64,000 nt of DNA from Plasmodium malariae (Eukaryota; Apicomplexa; Aconoidasida; Haemosporida; Plasmodiidae), in NCBI RefSeq assembly GCF_900090045.1, contig NC_041785.1, forward strand, positions 2,569,001-2,633,000. Direction: 5' to 3'. Shown piece by piece: positions 1 through 12,051 of this stretch. Position 1 is the first letter of the stretch, and the number at the start of each line of letters is the position of its first letter. The notes below the pieces were generated by a model. The model had not been told where the DNA came from. It made no database searches and saw only the letters and a list, made by a program, of their open reading frames with translations. A program made the position numbers and the translations under genes.

Positions 1-494
1 AAATATAGATTTAAAATATTTTATATACATAATAAATATTGTTAATCTAACGTAAGAAAATTTAAATACAAAATTATGTTTTAAAAATAAATAAATATAT
101 AAAAAAATATTTAATAAATTAATTTTTTTAAAGCAAGGATATATTGCTATTATATAATATATATAAAAAAATAAATATTACTTGAAAATTAAAAGAAAAA
201 TACATAATAATAAATATATAATAAAAACGTATTTTATTAAATCGTTCTTTGTAGATATAGGCAATTATTATTTTTATGGAATTTGAATTCTCTTCTAGAT
301 AATAAAAAATACAGTTTGAGAGCAATTTAATTTTAAATTAGTTAATATATTTCAAGTACATATTGTATTTCAGTGCCTCATAATTATAAGAAGCATCGTT
401 TAAGATATAAAAAAGTATTAACCAAAATACTGTATATTGAATCTATAGAATCTTTTTGAGAACACAAATTCCTTTATCATTAGATACTACAAAA
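1..494. other. A/T-rich non-coding sequence upstream of first gene
   Basis: No coding signal is visible. The stretch is A/T-rich low-complexity DNA and probably contains the promoter and 5' UTR of the gene that starts at 495, but no specific element can be recognised. Confidence 0.6.
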
Positions 495-1279
495 ATGAAG
501 ATGTTTAACGATTCTATCAAAATTTTATTCTTTTCATTTTTTATCGTAATATTTCATTTTTTTAATAATTAATATATTGTATATTATATATATGTATCCA
601 TGTCGTTCCCTATATATATGTATGTATGTACATATGTATATGTATATTATGAAATGTAAATGAGCTCTTTTGTGGTAACTGCATTTTTTTTTTTAAGTCT
701 CAAATGTTATTTAAATGTATATATATATATAATATGTTAAACCATAAATATTTATTTTTATTTACATTTGTTTATAAAATTTTTTAGTATACTTGCAAAA
801 AATATGGTAGCAATGAAGATAGTGTAGGAAAGGCATTGAATTCAAAAAATATAAGAATATTGTGCGAACCTGGTAGAGACTTTAGTGGATCACATTACAG
901 TAATGGTCCGCATGATCAGAACTTATATGGATCTACTGATAGTATTAACGAAAAGAGAGATAATAATAGAGATGGTACTAAACCTCCCCCACCATCACCT
1001 CAAGGTTCATGGTCAACTTTTAATGATGAAGGCTTAGCGAACGAAAGATTACAAAGAAATCCTTGGATCTATGATTATTACCAGAATAATGTTAGGTATG
1101 TAGCACCAGAAAATAATATAAATCATGAATTAATAGAAAAATTAAAGAAGAACGCAATATATATCTTACCAGTTTTGTTAGTTTCGTATTACCTTTTTAG
1201 AAATTCTGGAACACAAACATTTTTATTGATAGCAGCCATTGCTGGTGTATTAATGTATACCCGACATTATATCAATTAA
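495..1279 (+). CDS. Putative exported protein with PEXEL motif, two exons, two C-terminal membrane segments
   Basis: Two-exon gene: exon 1 is 495-545, exon 2 is 788-1279, joined in phase 0 (donor GTAATA, acceptor TTTTTAG), giving about 180 aa. Exon 1 encodes a hydrophobic signal-like segment of 17 residues. Exon 2 contains RILCE at about residues 40-44, a canonical PEXEL (RxLxE), the site cut by plasmepsin V in the ER before export into the host red cell. The middle is polar, with a PPPP tract near residues 83-86. The last 40 residues form two membrane segments (about 140-155 and 162-176) separated by a short polar turn. The exon layout and PEXEL placement are typical of Plasmodium exported proteins. 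I do not recognise the specific family and claim no molecular function. Likely destination is the host-cell cytosol or a membrane structure within it (inference). The start was chosen because the reading frame of exon 2 is closed just upstream by TAG at 785-787. Confidence 0.8.
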
Positions 1280-4200
1280 AAATTTGAGATGTATTTATAA
1301 ACAAAAATAATTTTTAGAATGTTTTTTATTTTTATAATTAGTAAATTTAAAAATACTTTAATTTTATTTTGAGGAGGAGAGAAAAGGGGGGATGTATGTA
1401 TATTTCTATTTTTATAACACATTAAATATTTTGTACAATAACGAATTTCGTTAAAATTTTTAATTTTTAGTTGTTATATAATATTTATGGAACTTACAAT
1501 AAACACGTATATAATTTTTAAGCAGTAATAGTAACTACATATATATATATATATATATGTACATTTATGAATACTGATTTAATCAATATCTAAATCTAAT
1601 GTATCTTCCTTTTTTTTTTTTTTTTTAATAATGCATATATTTTGTTTTATTTGGTTTTATAAAATAATTATATGAATTGAAGTAATAATGCATCATAATG
1701 TAAATGATAATATTATATATCTCTTCTGATTTTTCCCATTTTGATTAGTTGTTTTTTAATCCCTAAATGTAGAAGCAGTTTAATTTTGTTTGTGGGGAAA
1801 AAGATTTATATATATATATATATATATGTATAAATACGTACTTACAGTTTTTATTGATATTAAACACACAAAATTACAAAGCAAAATTAAAAATTTATAG
1901 GCGAGCTTTTTTATTAATTTTAATACGTATATATATATTGTATATTTTGCATTTTAGAGGGGTAGTTATCATTTAAATTGGAAAAAAAGTTTTTTTAAAT
2001 TAAAATATTTTTTACTATGTACAGGTCAAATATATTTAACTATTTCTTTTATATGCAAGGGACGAAAAATAAGAAAATAATTGTACTTGCTTAATGTGTT
2101 ATTATATACATTTATGTAATAAGACACACTGTCCATAAATGCAATATTTTTTTCTGTATGAAACGCACTTTTTAAGGTAATACGAAAATATCACTATTTC
2201 TGTTTTCACAAAATTTGATTTAAAAAATGTCTATATATATAAGAAAATGAAAAAATTATTTTTTCAAGTCTAGCTTTGTAAATTGCAGTATTAAATTGTT
2301 ACATTACATCTTCGATATATCATGAATGGATTAATTCAATGAATGCTTACTCATTACACTTTATAGCATCATAATTTATAATGTTGTTAACTAGTTTAAT
2401 GATGAACTGTTGTTGTATGTCGTAAAGATAAAAGTACTTAAACAAATGTGCTTTTTTTGGTAAATCTAAAAATAGTTCAGCTATGATTAAACTAAAAAGC
2501 TAGTCAGAACTTGGGGTGAAATATTCATTTATATTTATACTGCATATGAGCAAAACATAGACTCTAACTACGTATATATATGTTATATATATGCATTGTA
2601 TGTATATATTATATATATTTATACATACCTATAACAAATTCAGCTTGCAGATGCTGATTTATTAGAACTATTCCAACCAATACACGAGATTAACTAGTAA
2701 CGTATTCAACACAATTCTCTCTGAAAATGTGAATTATTATAACATCTTTTGTAATTAAACTATTATTTTGTACATTTATTATTTATAAATTTATATGTTT
2801 TTTTTACAATATTTGCAAATATATATTATTTATACCTTTATAAGAGGATATCTGTATATTTTTGATGCACCGATATATATATTAATTTTCTGAATTTTTT
2901 TGCCAAAAAATTTATATAAGGTATACAAATAAGATATTCGTTAACAGTATTATTCATTCGAAAAATCATTATTAAAACCTTTTTAAATATTTTTTATTTT
3001 TTTAAATTGAAAATATGATAAATTATTTTAAACCTGATCGAATATGCGCTGTACATATATTAATTTCTTTTTTCTCAATTTATAAAATAATTATCGAAAA
3101 AGTTAAATATTATGTATAGATTATTTCCCACAGAGGGAATGAGAAGAGAATAGAGAATGCATCTTAAAAAACGTTATCCTCGGTAGATGTAAAATTTTTT
3201 AACATTTTTATATTGGTCATAATTCAGCAGATTGCAGGATTATTAATTTTAAGAATTCAATTTGTGTTATATATATACGTATGGTGTATTTTATTCTCCC
3301 ATATGAATTATATATATATATATATGCAGAATGGAAAATTTCAAAGAAGAAAACATTAGTAGATTTTTGGATCAGAGTGTAACTATGTTCTTCGCATGCA
3401 ATTAAAAGTCTCTTTGATTATGTTTTATCAAATAATGTGTTTAGCTGTTAAATAATTGCTCTTATTAATAAACCGTGAGGATTCAAAAATTTGAACTAAT
3501 AATTGTCAAATGATGAATGACATGTTCTAAGAGGATAATGCTGCAAATATTACTTTTATGAACTTCATATTTATTTAAACATTGTGTGCCGTTCTTATGA
3601 CTATGTTAGATTTATTATAGTTTTGCTATTTTTGCAAAAACAGGTAACTTGCGTTTAAGGTTAAGTTAAAATTTGTTTTTACCTTTTTCTAAGAGTTTCT
3701 TATTTAGATGCATTTACTATTTGCAATACTATTGTTATGGTTCAATATTTTGTAAAAGCTACTAATAAGAGTATTATAAATTTTGAGTTTTATGACTGTC
3801 TTCTTTCATACTATACTATTATATGACTTTTATTATCATTATTGTTGTGTATACATTATTTCTCATATTGTTATTATATTTTTATGGTTAGCTTAATTAT
3901 ATAAATTGTCACCCATTTTACGAATTAATAATCGTTAAAATGTTTGAATATATTTTTAAAATTAAATTTATAGATTCATTTGTTACACAATAAAATGCTG
4001 AAGTACACACCTATTATAGTAACAAAGGGTTATAATTTAAAATGAAATATAGTGGGTTTTTCTTTGTGCTTTTTTTTTTTTTATTATTATTTTTTTTTTT
4101 TATAAAAATAGAAGAATATCAATGTATAATAGACTAAAATTTAATTATCATATAGCGTATGTAATTATGAGAAAGATATCATCTGGGTTAATTCTTATAG

Positions 4201-5130
4201 GAGCAAAATGCCATCTAATAAGGAGGGATAATATTAAAGACAGAGGAAAATAAAAATTTTGCTAAGTCAATTTCACACCAAAATATTCAAATTAACTCTT
4301 TCTTATATTTGATAATTGATTTTTTAGAACAATGTAAAAATAATATATGTGGAACTGGGCTTTTTTTTTTTTTTTTTTTTTAGTTATTTTATGCTTTTTA
4401 TATAAAACTATAACATTCTTAAAATTATTATAAAAAATGTATATGTTTAACACTGTTAAAAAAAATGTATGTGTTTTTTTTTTAATGCATATATGATGGT
4501 GCTTTGTAAGTTCACATTTATTTTTTGAGTATTTTTTGATAAAGGTGCTTACAATAACAAAAAAAAAAAAAAAAAAATTATAAATAATCTATAGAATATA
4601 ATTAGTAAGAAGTGCTTATAAATTAATTTCAGATAATAATAATAAGAAAAGAGTCATGTCGACAAAATAAAGTGCTTATTAATAATTAAAAGGAACAGGA
4701 AATAGTGAACGCTTCCGAAATGTCATTAATTTCAAAAATGCTACATATATACTTAGGAGAAAATGGTAAAACGTTAAGGGCATGAATGCATAGAAGAAAA
4801 TATTAGTAAACCCCAGCACATTTATACGTTGTTAAAAAGAATTTTCAATTCATTTTATTTACATATTTTAGATATTACAAATTACATAAGTTGTCAATTA
4901 AATTTATAAAATCTCATATTATTTTGTATAGGCTTTTTACATGTTACAATAGTTGTAAAAATATAAATATAACTTTGTATAATAAAAGGAAAATGGGAAA
5001 AAATGTTTAATTAGATACTACTATTAATAATTTTTTTTTTTTGATACAATTTTAATTGCTTTACAGTAATATATGTTCATAATATTTGTATTCACAGTAT
5101 ATTTTGATTATAATGATTATCATTAAATTT
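1280..5130. other. Intergenic, A/T-rich, no gene seen
   Basis: Short (TA)n and TATG-like microsatellites occur at about 1540-1558 and 1807-1828, and poly(T)/poly(A) runs at about 4071-4100, 4363-4381 and 4560-4577. A slightly less A/T-rich patch at about 4620-4830 gives no convincing reading frame on either strand. No gene or relic could be supported. Confidence 0.55.
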
Positions 5131-5265
5131 TTGTTCAGATTAATCTTGTTCACATTAATTTTGTTCACAATAATTTTGTTCACAATAATTTTGTTCACAA
5201 TAATTTTGTTCACAATAATTTTGTTCACAATAATTTTGTTCACAATAATTTTGTTTATAACAAAT
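5131..5265. repeat. 15-bp minisatellite, about nine units
   Basis: The unit is ttgttcacaataatt. Six identical copies run from 5161 to 5250. Variant copies flank them at 5131, 5146 and 5251. The period is a multiple of three and no frame of the unit has a stop on the strands examined, so open frames appear on both strands (a five-residue repeat each way). These are best seen as a by-product of the repeat, not as genes: the protein would be only repeated I/L/F/T or N/K/I/V residues with no signal, splice or family feature. Confidence 0.9.
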
Positions 5266-5510
5266 TTTTTTATAGTAATTTTACTTATAATAATTTTATT
5301 TTGTAAGTATGTTTTTATTAAAGAACCTTTTTTGATAATAAATTTTCTTTTATATTGAAAGAATAAATTCTATAATAAATAAATAGTAATTATATTGGGT
5401 TAAACATTACGTTATAAGTTAAAACTCTTGAATTTCCTCAGTAATCGATATACACTGCAAATTATAATATATATGCAAATATATATATGCAAATATATAT
5501 ATAAAATACA

Positions 5511-5638
5511 CATATATTATAAATAACATATATTATAAATAACATATATTATAAATAACTTATATTATAAATAACATATATTATAAATAACATATATTAT
5601 AAATAACATATATTATAAATAACATGTATTTTAAATGA
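5511..5638. repeat. 16-bp minisatellite, eight units
   Basis: The unit is catatattataaataa, repeated head to tail from 5511. Six of the eight units are identical; the unit at 5559 has one change and the last (5623-5638) has several. Two or three atatatgcaaat units precede it at about 5465-5495. Non-coding. Confidence 0.9.
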
Positions 5639-6852
5639 CACAAAAAGTTGCTATTTTAAAAGTCCAGATTGAATTATACGTTATTTTTTGACGTTATTTA
5701 AAACACACGAAACTAATTTTTAATTAACCCTTTAAATATTAAATGTTAATGTTCTCTATTTTTTGTAAGAATTGTTCATGTTCTTTTTTTTGTTTTTTTT
5801 TTTTTATATTGCTTATAGTTAATTATTTGTTCTTAAAACAAATTGAAAGAAAAAAAAAAAAAAAATGGCTATATATATATTATATATATATATAATATAT
5901 CTTTATATTTACTTGTCAATTTACTCACTACTATATATATGCATACTTTTCATTAAAAATTTTTTGTACACACAGCAATATTTATATAGTATTATATGCA
6001 TCATTATATATATATATTGTTGTTATGGCAAAAACATATTATTATATAACATAAAAAAAAAAGAAGCATAATCTCTTTTTATGGCTAACAGAAAAAAGAT
6101 GCACACTATGTGATATTATATATTAAAAAATATGTTTTTTATGGTGGCTGGAGTTTTTTCTTATATATTTACTCATCATTTGTATATATTAAAATTATAA
6201 AACAAAATATTTCATTATATTCACATCTTCCTTCTTTAACAAGATTTATAAAAATTGTTCATTGAATTTCTAATTATAATATTAGCAGTGGTAAATATAA
6301 TAATCATTGGTATTCTAATGTTTTTAGTAGCTATATGAATCCCTAAACTTCAGAAAAACTCTAATTTCTTTTTGTTATTGTGCATTTTCACTCTTAATTT
6401 TATTTTATTTTTTCTCATATTTTTATTATTTTAATTTATAACAATTTTTGATTAAACATTGTTAATAGAAAGTTAATTCTTGGTTTTTTCAGAAGAAAAA
6501 AAATTAAGAATAAAAATTACAATTTATTAATTATATAAATAAATTTTAGTTTCAAACTAAATTATTTTTAGAATTTAATTTTTTTTTAAGGTTTTTTTAA
6601 TATTTATTAGAAAAAAAAATTCTACATTTTTAGAATGTTTTGTTCTTTTGTAATTTTTAATATTTAACATTTAATACTTTTTATTATATATAAAAAATTG
6701 TTTTAATTTGTTATTATATTATATATATTATTTTCAACTATTTTTAAGATTAAAAAAAAAAAAATAGAAAAAGCCAAGAAACGTATAAACTTATCTTTAT
6801 TTTAATTGAATAAAACCCAAAACTCAACTAAAAAACTTATTTTTAAGAAAAG
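5639..6852. other. Intergenic sequence upstream of the exported-protein gene
   Basis: Low-complexity A/T-rich sequence with a poly(A) run at about 5849-5864 followed by (AT)n. The reading frame that opens there consists almost only of I, L, Y and C codons and is not considered a gene. The end of the stretch presumably carries the promoter and 5' UTR of the gene starting at 6853. Confidence 0.55.
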
Positions 6853-7866
6853 ATGGCATCCTTAAAGAATTCTTATATCAGCAAAAAAGCAAACGTTTTT
6901 CCCTTTTTGACGAAAATATTTTTATTTTCTTTTTTGATTTGGACAATAAGTTTAAACTATGTAAGAGAAACAAAACTACTAAACTTGTTAATTACATAGT
7001 AGATGTATGTTTCCTTGTTTATTACTATATATTTTATAAACATTTAAAGATATAGAAAAGATGAAAATTAGTATATATTCTTAAATAATGTATATGCATA
7101 TATATATATATATATGTATATATATGCACATTCGTATTATATAAACATACGTAATATATGCACATATATAATATGTACACATTTTTAACTATCCACATAT
7201 GTAATATAAGCACATACATATAACACAAAAATGCATGTATTATATACATATTGTGAATTTGCTTCTGGTATATAATTAATATGTATGTATATTTTGTATT
7301 CATTATAGGATAAAAGCTGTAACAACACATATAACAATGAAAAAATATTAAGTGCAGAAACTAATAGATTATTAGCTGAAAAATGTAAGGCTGGTCCGTC
7401 AAATTTAAAAGATGTTAAACAGAAAAAGGATAAGAAAACGAAAAATACAGTAAAAACTAATAAAGAAACACTATCTAATGTTGCAGCAGATGAAGCCATT
7501 GCAGAAAAGTTACAGGAAGCATTGTACAATGATGGTAAAGTGGATGAACAAAAACTAAAAGATATGGAAAACATGTTCAGTTCTTTAACAGAAAAGTTTA
7601 ATTTAGGTGAAGAATTAAAAAAGTATGAAGGAGATATTGAAAAAATGACCGAAGAGATGCAAAAACAAAAAGAAAAAGGTGGTGAAGTAAGCATGGATAT
7701 GTACAAAGATCTTTTTGAAAGTATGACAAGTTCACTTATAGATTCATACGCTGGTGATGCAAGTGACAAGAAAAAAATGAAAATGAAAAAGCGTGCCATG
7801 AAAGCTACTGGCTTTTTACTTAAACATTATTTAAAACCAGGAAAAATAAAACCTCCTAAAAAATAA
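6853..7866 (+). CDS. Putative exported protein with PEXEL RLLAE, charged C-terminal region
   Basis: Two-exon gene: exon 1 is 6853-6960, exon 2 is 7309-7866 (donor GTAAGA, acceptor ATTATAG, phase 0), total about 221 aa. Exon 1 (36 codons) has a recessed hydrophobic core near residues 17-33, ending in a LIWTISLNY-like segment common in Plasmodium exported proteins. RLLAE at about residues 56-60 is a canonical PEXEL. After it the protein is Lys/Glu-rich, with acidic-basic helical or coiled-coil-like segments (about 90-200) and a strongly basic tail ending in GKIKPPKK. No membrane segment follows the signal, so a soluble protein in the host cell cytosol is the simplest reading (inference). The family is not recognised. 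The RLLAE context (ETNRLLAE) closely resembles that in the broken gene at 58.1 kb (KTNRLLAE). Confidence 0.82.
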
Positions 7867-10726
7867 AAGTTTTGTCAAAAACTTACATTTCATTAGAATT
7901 GTTTAACATTACTAATAATTCAAATTTAATAAAATTAAGGTTCCATTACAATTTTAATAATGCACTTTATTATGATTATGCCTTTATAAACAATATATGT
8001 AAGAAATTTATAATTTTTCCAATATTTTATGTAATGAAGTATTTTTTTTTTGCTTCCCTCGTCCTCATTTCTTTAGTTTTTTTACCCTTAATCACACGTA
8101 TGAGAAAAGAAATATATTTTGAAGTCTATTTATAATAATAAAAATGAATATATTTATATTAGTCATAAGAGAGAAGTTGAATACTGGAGTCATATCTTAA
8201 GTATTAATAAAAAGCAGTACACATTCCACACGATGTAGAACATATTTAAATAGTGATATTTTGCTAAATATATAAATGTAATAATATTTCATATAGGTTT
8301 TTCTTAAAATTTAAATAGATAAAATGTGGAATCATAAGCATTTAATACAGTTATATTTATACATAGATATATACATATGTATATATGCTGTTCAAATGCT
8401 ATAAAAATGTTCATAACTTTTTTTATTTATGTCTTTGTTTATATGTTTATTTAACATTGTTTTATGTATATTAAAATGTTTATAGTTTTTTTATTTGCTT
8501 ATATTTTTTAATTTTATTATATTTTTTTTGTTCTGCATATATAGTTTAATAATTAGAAGATCTTAAGTTCAACATAAATACATTTTTTCAGTATTAAATA
8601 AGTTTTTGTAAAATTGATTTTATATTTTTGTTTTACTATTTGTAATTTTTTTAGTTAATTAAAGTAATGCGCTAGAAGTGCACTACATAGACATCTGAGA
8701 TAAACTAAGCCCATATATACATAATATATGTATATATAGTAATATTGGTTTACAATGTAACATTTTAAATTATTTCTTTTAAATGATGAATTATAAAAAA
8801 AGTACTTTTTGTTAAAAATAAAATAAACGGGTATACAACTCTTACCTTTTTATTCATCGTAAATAGTCATCACTTCACTTTTTAACTTAAAGTGTTTGCT
8901 ATTTATTTCAAACAAATTATAAAAGGCATATGCTAAATTTTATGCATAATTAGAAAAGGAATTTTTTTTATATATATTAATGATATATTTTTTGCTTAAA
9001 TGCCTTTATGTGCATTCAGTGTTACTTAAAAGTTTCGAGATATATTGTGTTCTGTAGGATAACTATTAAAAAGAAATATTAATAATAATGCCAGAAACAT
9101 TACTGTTTCTTCACATTCCTTACGTTTTAAACTATCGTTGTAGAATAATAAAAAAATTCTCTTACTTTATGTGGGTTAATTATTGTTATTTATTATTTAC
9201 TGATTTATGTTTTATTAACTTATGCATAGTGAAAAGAAGTGTTAGGTTTAACATGATAGATTATTTTACAACCAAAGTTTTAAATAACATGCACAAAACA
9301 AGTTATTATAACGATTTTAAAAAGATTAACTAAGTACAAAATAATTAAATATATTCTCAAATATTATTTTACTTCTATATTGTTATATTTCGTAACTCCT
9401 AAATAATCACATATAGCTAAATTAAAATTATCAACAAGCTAAAAGGACATATATAAAAATATTCCCATCTTTTTTTTTTGTTTATCTAAAATGGAAAAGT
9501 GGGTCTCTACAGTGTAAAATTGAACATGGGAAAACAGATAAAAGAAAAAAAAATATATAAATGAAAATTTATATAAAAAATATATAATTATTTTATTTCA
9601 TTAAATATATTGTTTATGGCATCATTATACTTCTTCATGTGCATTGTCTGATGTACTTTTGTTTTGTTGTCTATTTACATACATATTAATGAAATTTTAT
9701 AATTATAAGAAAAAGATATATTCATTCTGTTAGCCTGGGATTATTACATTTAATCTGTAAATTTTGATTTTTGACAATATTAAAATAATAACTCAAAAAA
9801 AAAAAAAAAATATTACTGAAAAAATATACCATATAAAGGAAAAACTAAACTAAAATAAAAATGGTTCACGTAAAGAACTATAGTTAATGTATTATGTATA
9901 ACAAAAAAGCTCATTTTACAGCTACAATAATAATACGAAGCTTTATTTACGAAAGAATGTAAATATAAATGTACAGCTAAATGGGCTAAATAATAATCCT
10001 CTTTCTACGAGAGGGAATAATATTAGCATTGTAGCTAACAAAAAACATTATAAAACATTTTTTTTTCAATCTACTTAAAAAAAAAATATATGTTTATTTA
10101 GATTAATGATTTTGGTTGAAAAAAATTGCTTATAATTAATTCGTTTAATAAAATGTTTAGTTTCCTTGCTCGTTGTATTCACACAAAAAACACTTTGGTA
10201 TTTTATTTACATAATATTATATATATATTAATATAGAATTTATAGTTATATCTAAATATAAAAAAAAAAAAAAAGAAAGAAAGAAAGAAAGATGAAACGT
10301 TGTAAAAACTTAAAATAAACATAAACTAAAATAATCAGTTAAAATATGACTTTGTATAAAAACATTAAATAGAATACATAATTTGATGTTTTCATACAAA
10401 CGCATAAAAAAAAAAAAAAAATTTTTAAAACACACATTTTCCAAACAAAATTCATAGAACATTAATACTTTAAAAACGCTAATTACATACATAATCTTTA
10501 TAAAAAATAGTTAAGAAAACATAAATCATTTTAATAGAAAATCTTTTCCAATACTTCACTCAAAAGAATAAAATACGCATAAATTATAAACACATTTAGG
10601 ATTCTATATATATATAGGATATATTTTGTAAATTTTTAAGTAAAATAAACTTACAGTTTAAAGTTTTTTAAAAATAGTTTACTAGTGTAATGCTAGCAAT
10701 TATATAAATATACCATTAATCCTTTC
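7867..10726. other. Intergenic sequence between convergent genes
   Basis: This lies between the 3' ends of two convergent genes. The open frame just after 7867 has no signal, splice or family features and is treated as 3' UTR. A tetranucleotide (AAAG)n tract is at 10271-10291, and poly(A) at about 9797-9810 and 10408-10421. An 81-codon open frame at 9088-9333 has no recognisable feature and is not annotated as a gene. Confidence 0.5.
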
Positions 10727-11894
10727 TCAATGTAATTGTTTACACATTTTTCTGCATTTTAATGATTTATAAAAAACATATATTAATGATAAGGCTAAAA
10801 ATATGGTGAATGTAACAATACCTCCAGTTGACTTTGATATTAGGGATACAAGTAAAAAGATAAAGTTTACAAGAACTATCGAAGAAACCGTAAAAAACTT
10901 AAAAAATCTTTTTTTTGCCGATAATTTACCATCTCTACCATGTTTATTATACATTGTCATGTATTTTAATAATTCTGTTTCATACAACGCATCTGATTTA
11001 CTTATAAAATTCATTACATATGTTACTAAGCATTTTTCTTGATTTCCTTTACGCTTTTCTAGTTCAGATATATCTTCTTTTGCTTTTTTCCTGTTTACCT
11101 TTATTCCATTTTTATTATGTAGTTTTTCCTTATAATAATCTTTTTTATTATATAATGAACTGTACGATGAATTTGAATCATCAATATATGCAACTGATCC
11201 AGATGAGTCCCTTTTGTTATGACCATACATTGATACATCAAAATTTCTTTCAAATTTACTGTTCTGATTTTGTTTTTTACGTTTATTTCTAATATTTTCA
11301 TCTGTAAATATTGAATCCGTACTACTCTCAAAATTCCTGTTCTGATTTAGTTTTTTATGTTTATTTCTAATATTTTCATCTGGAAATATTGAATCCATAC
11401 TACTCTCAAAATTCCTGTTCTGATTTAGTTTTTTATGTTTATTTATAATATTTTCATCTGGAAATATTGAATCCGTACTACTCGCAAAATTACCGTTTTG
11501 ACTTTTTTTTTTATGTTTATTTCTAATATTTTCATCTGGAAATATTGAATCCGTACTACTTTCAAAATTTTTGTCAAAAGAAATCAATGTATTCAGTCCA
11601 TTTCTTCTTTGGTTGTTATTAGATCTTGTCCCCAAATCTAAAACTGTTTCTCCTTTTAATAATCTGCTAGATCTTATACCTAAGGAGCTATTTTGAGACT
11701 CACTGCTACTACATGATTTACCAAGAGTGGATGACTAAAAATTAAGGTAATAATAAGCAGTTCTTAAAAAAGTATACGTATTACATACATATTATATATA
11801 TTTATATACATAATAAATACATATACATAAAATATATTTTTTCTTTTCATATGAACATAAAACATTTTTTTAAAAAAGATAAAATATGAGTACC

Positions 11895-11934
<40 letters not shown>

Positions 11935-12051
11935 TAAATTCTTTAATAATAATAAAATTTTCCTTACCTCATTGGAATACTGCAACGTCCATATTAAAAC
12001 ATTATAAGTAAAAATTTTAACGAAAAAAAAGAATTTACTTGTTGGTACCAT
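10727..12051 (-). CDS. Putative exported protein, Pv-fam-d-like, with 26-residue repeats
   Basis: Two-exon gene on -: exon 1 is 12051-11968 (28 codons), exon 2 is 11734-10727, phase 0 (donor GTAAGG, acceptor TTTTTAG), about 363 aa. The ATG at 12051 was chosen; the frame stays open a little further but without an ATG. Exon 1 encodes a hydrophobic signal-like segment ending LIWTLQYSNE. Exon 2 opens with SSTLGKS and then RLLKGE at about residues 52-57, a PEXEL-like motif with Gly rather than Glu at the fifth place and Glu one residue later. Residues 84-187 are four 26-residue units (ESSTDSIFPDENI core). A basic linker follows, then two membrane segments (about 308-328 and 334-351) and a short basic tail with two Cys. 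The QYSNE/SSTxGKS junction, the RLLxGE motif and the C-terminal membrane pair match my memory of the Pv-fam-d group of exported proteins; the family name is less certain than the exported-protein call. Two relatives lie at 40.4 and 63.2 kb on the same strand. Confidence 0.82.
11258..11569 (-). repeat. 78-bp coding repeat, four units
   Basis: Four in-frame 78-bp units (26 codons) inside exon 2 of the gene at 10727-12051. The units differ by a few substitutions: E/A after NF, T/M in SSTDS, P/T in IFPDE, R/I in ENIRN, and a variable end (KSQNG, LNQNR, QNQNS). There are no indels. A degenerate fifth start (KFERNFD) follows. Confidence 0.92.

Noticed and set aside
4620..4830. Less A/T-rich patch that might be an old coding relic
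   Set aside because: No frame gave a run of protein-like sequence longer than about 25 residues that fits a known family.
5061..5358. Overlapping open frames on both strands (repeated N/K/I/V and I/L/F/T residues)
   Set aside because: Both are produced by the 15-bp repeat, whose period keeps frames open on both strands. There is no signal, splice or family feature.
5865..6071. 68-codon open frame rich in I, L, Y and C
   Set aside because: Generated by (AT)n and poly(A) sequence; composition is that of non-coding DNA here.
9088..9333. 81-codon open frame on +
   Set aside because: No PEXEL, signal exon, membrane pattern or family signature; not distinguishable from chance.
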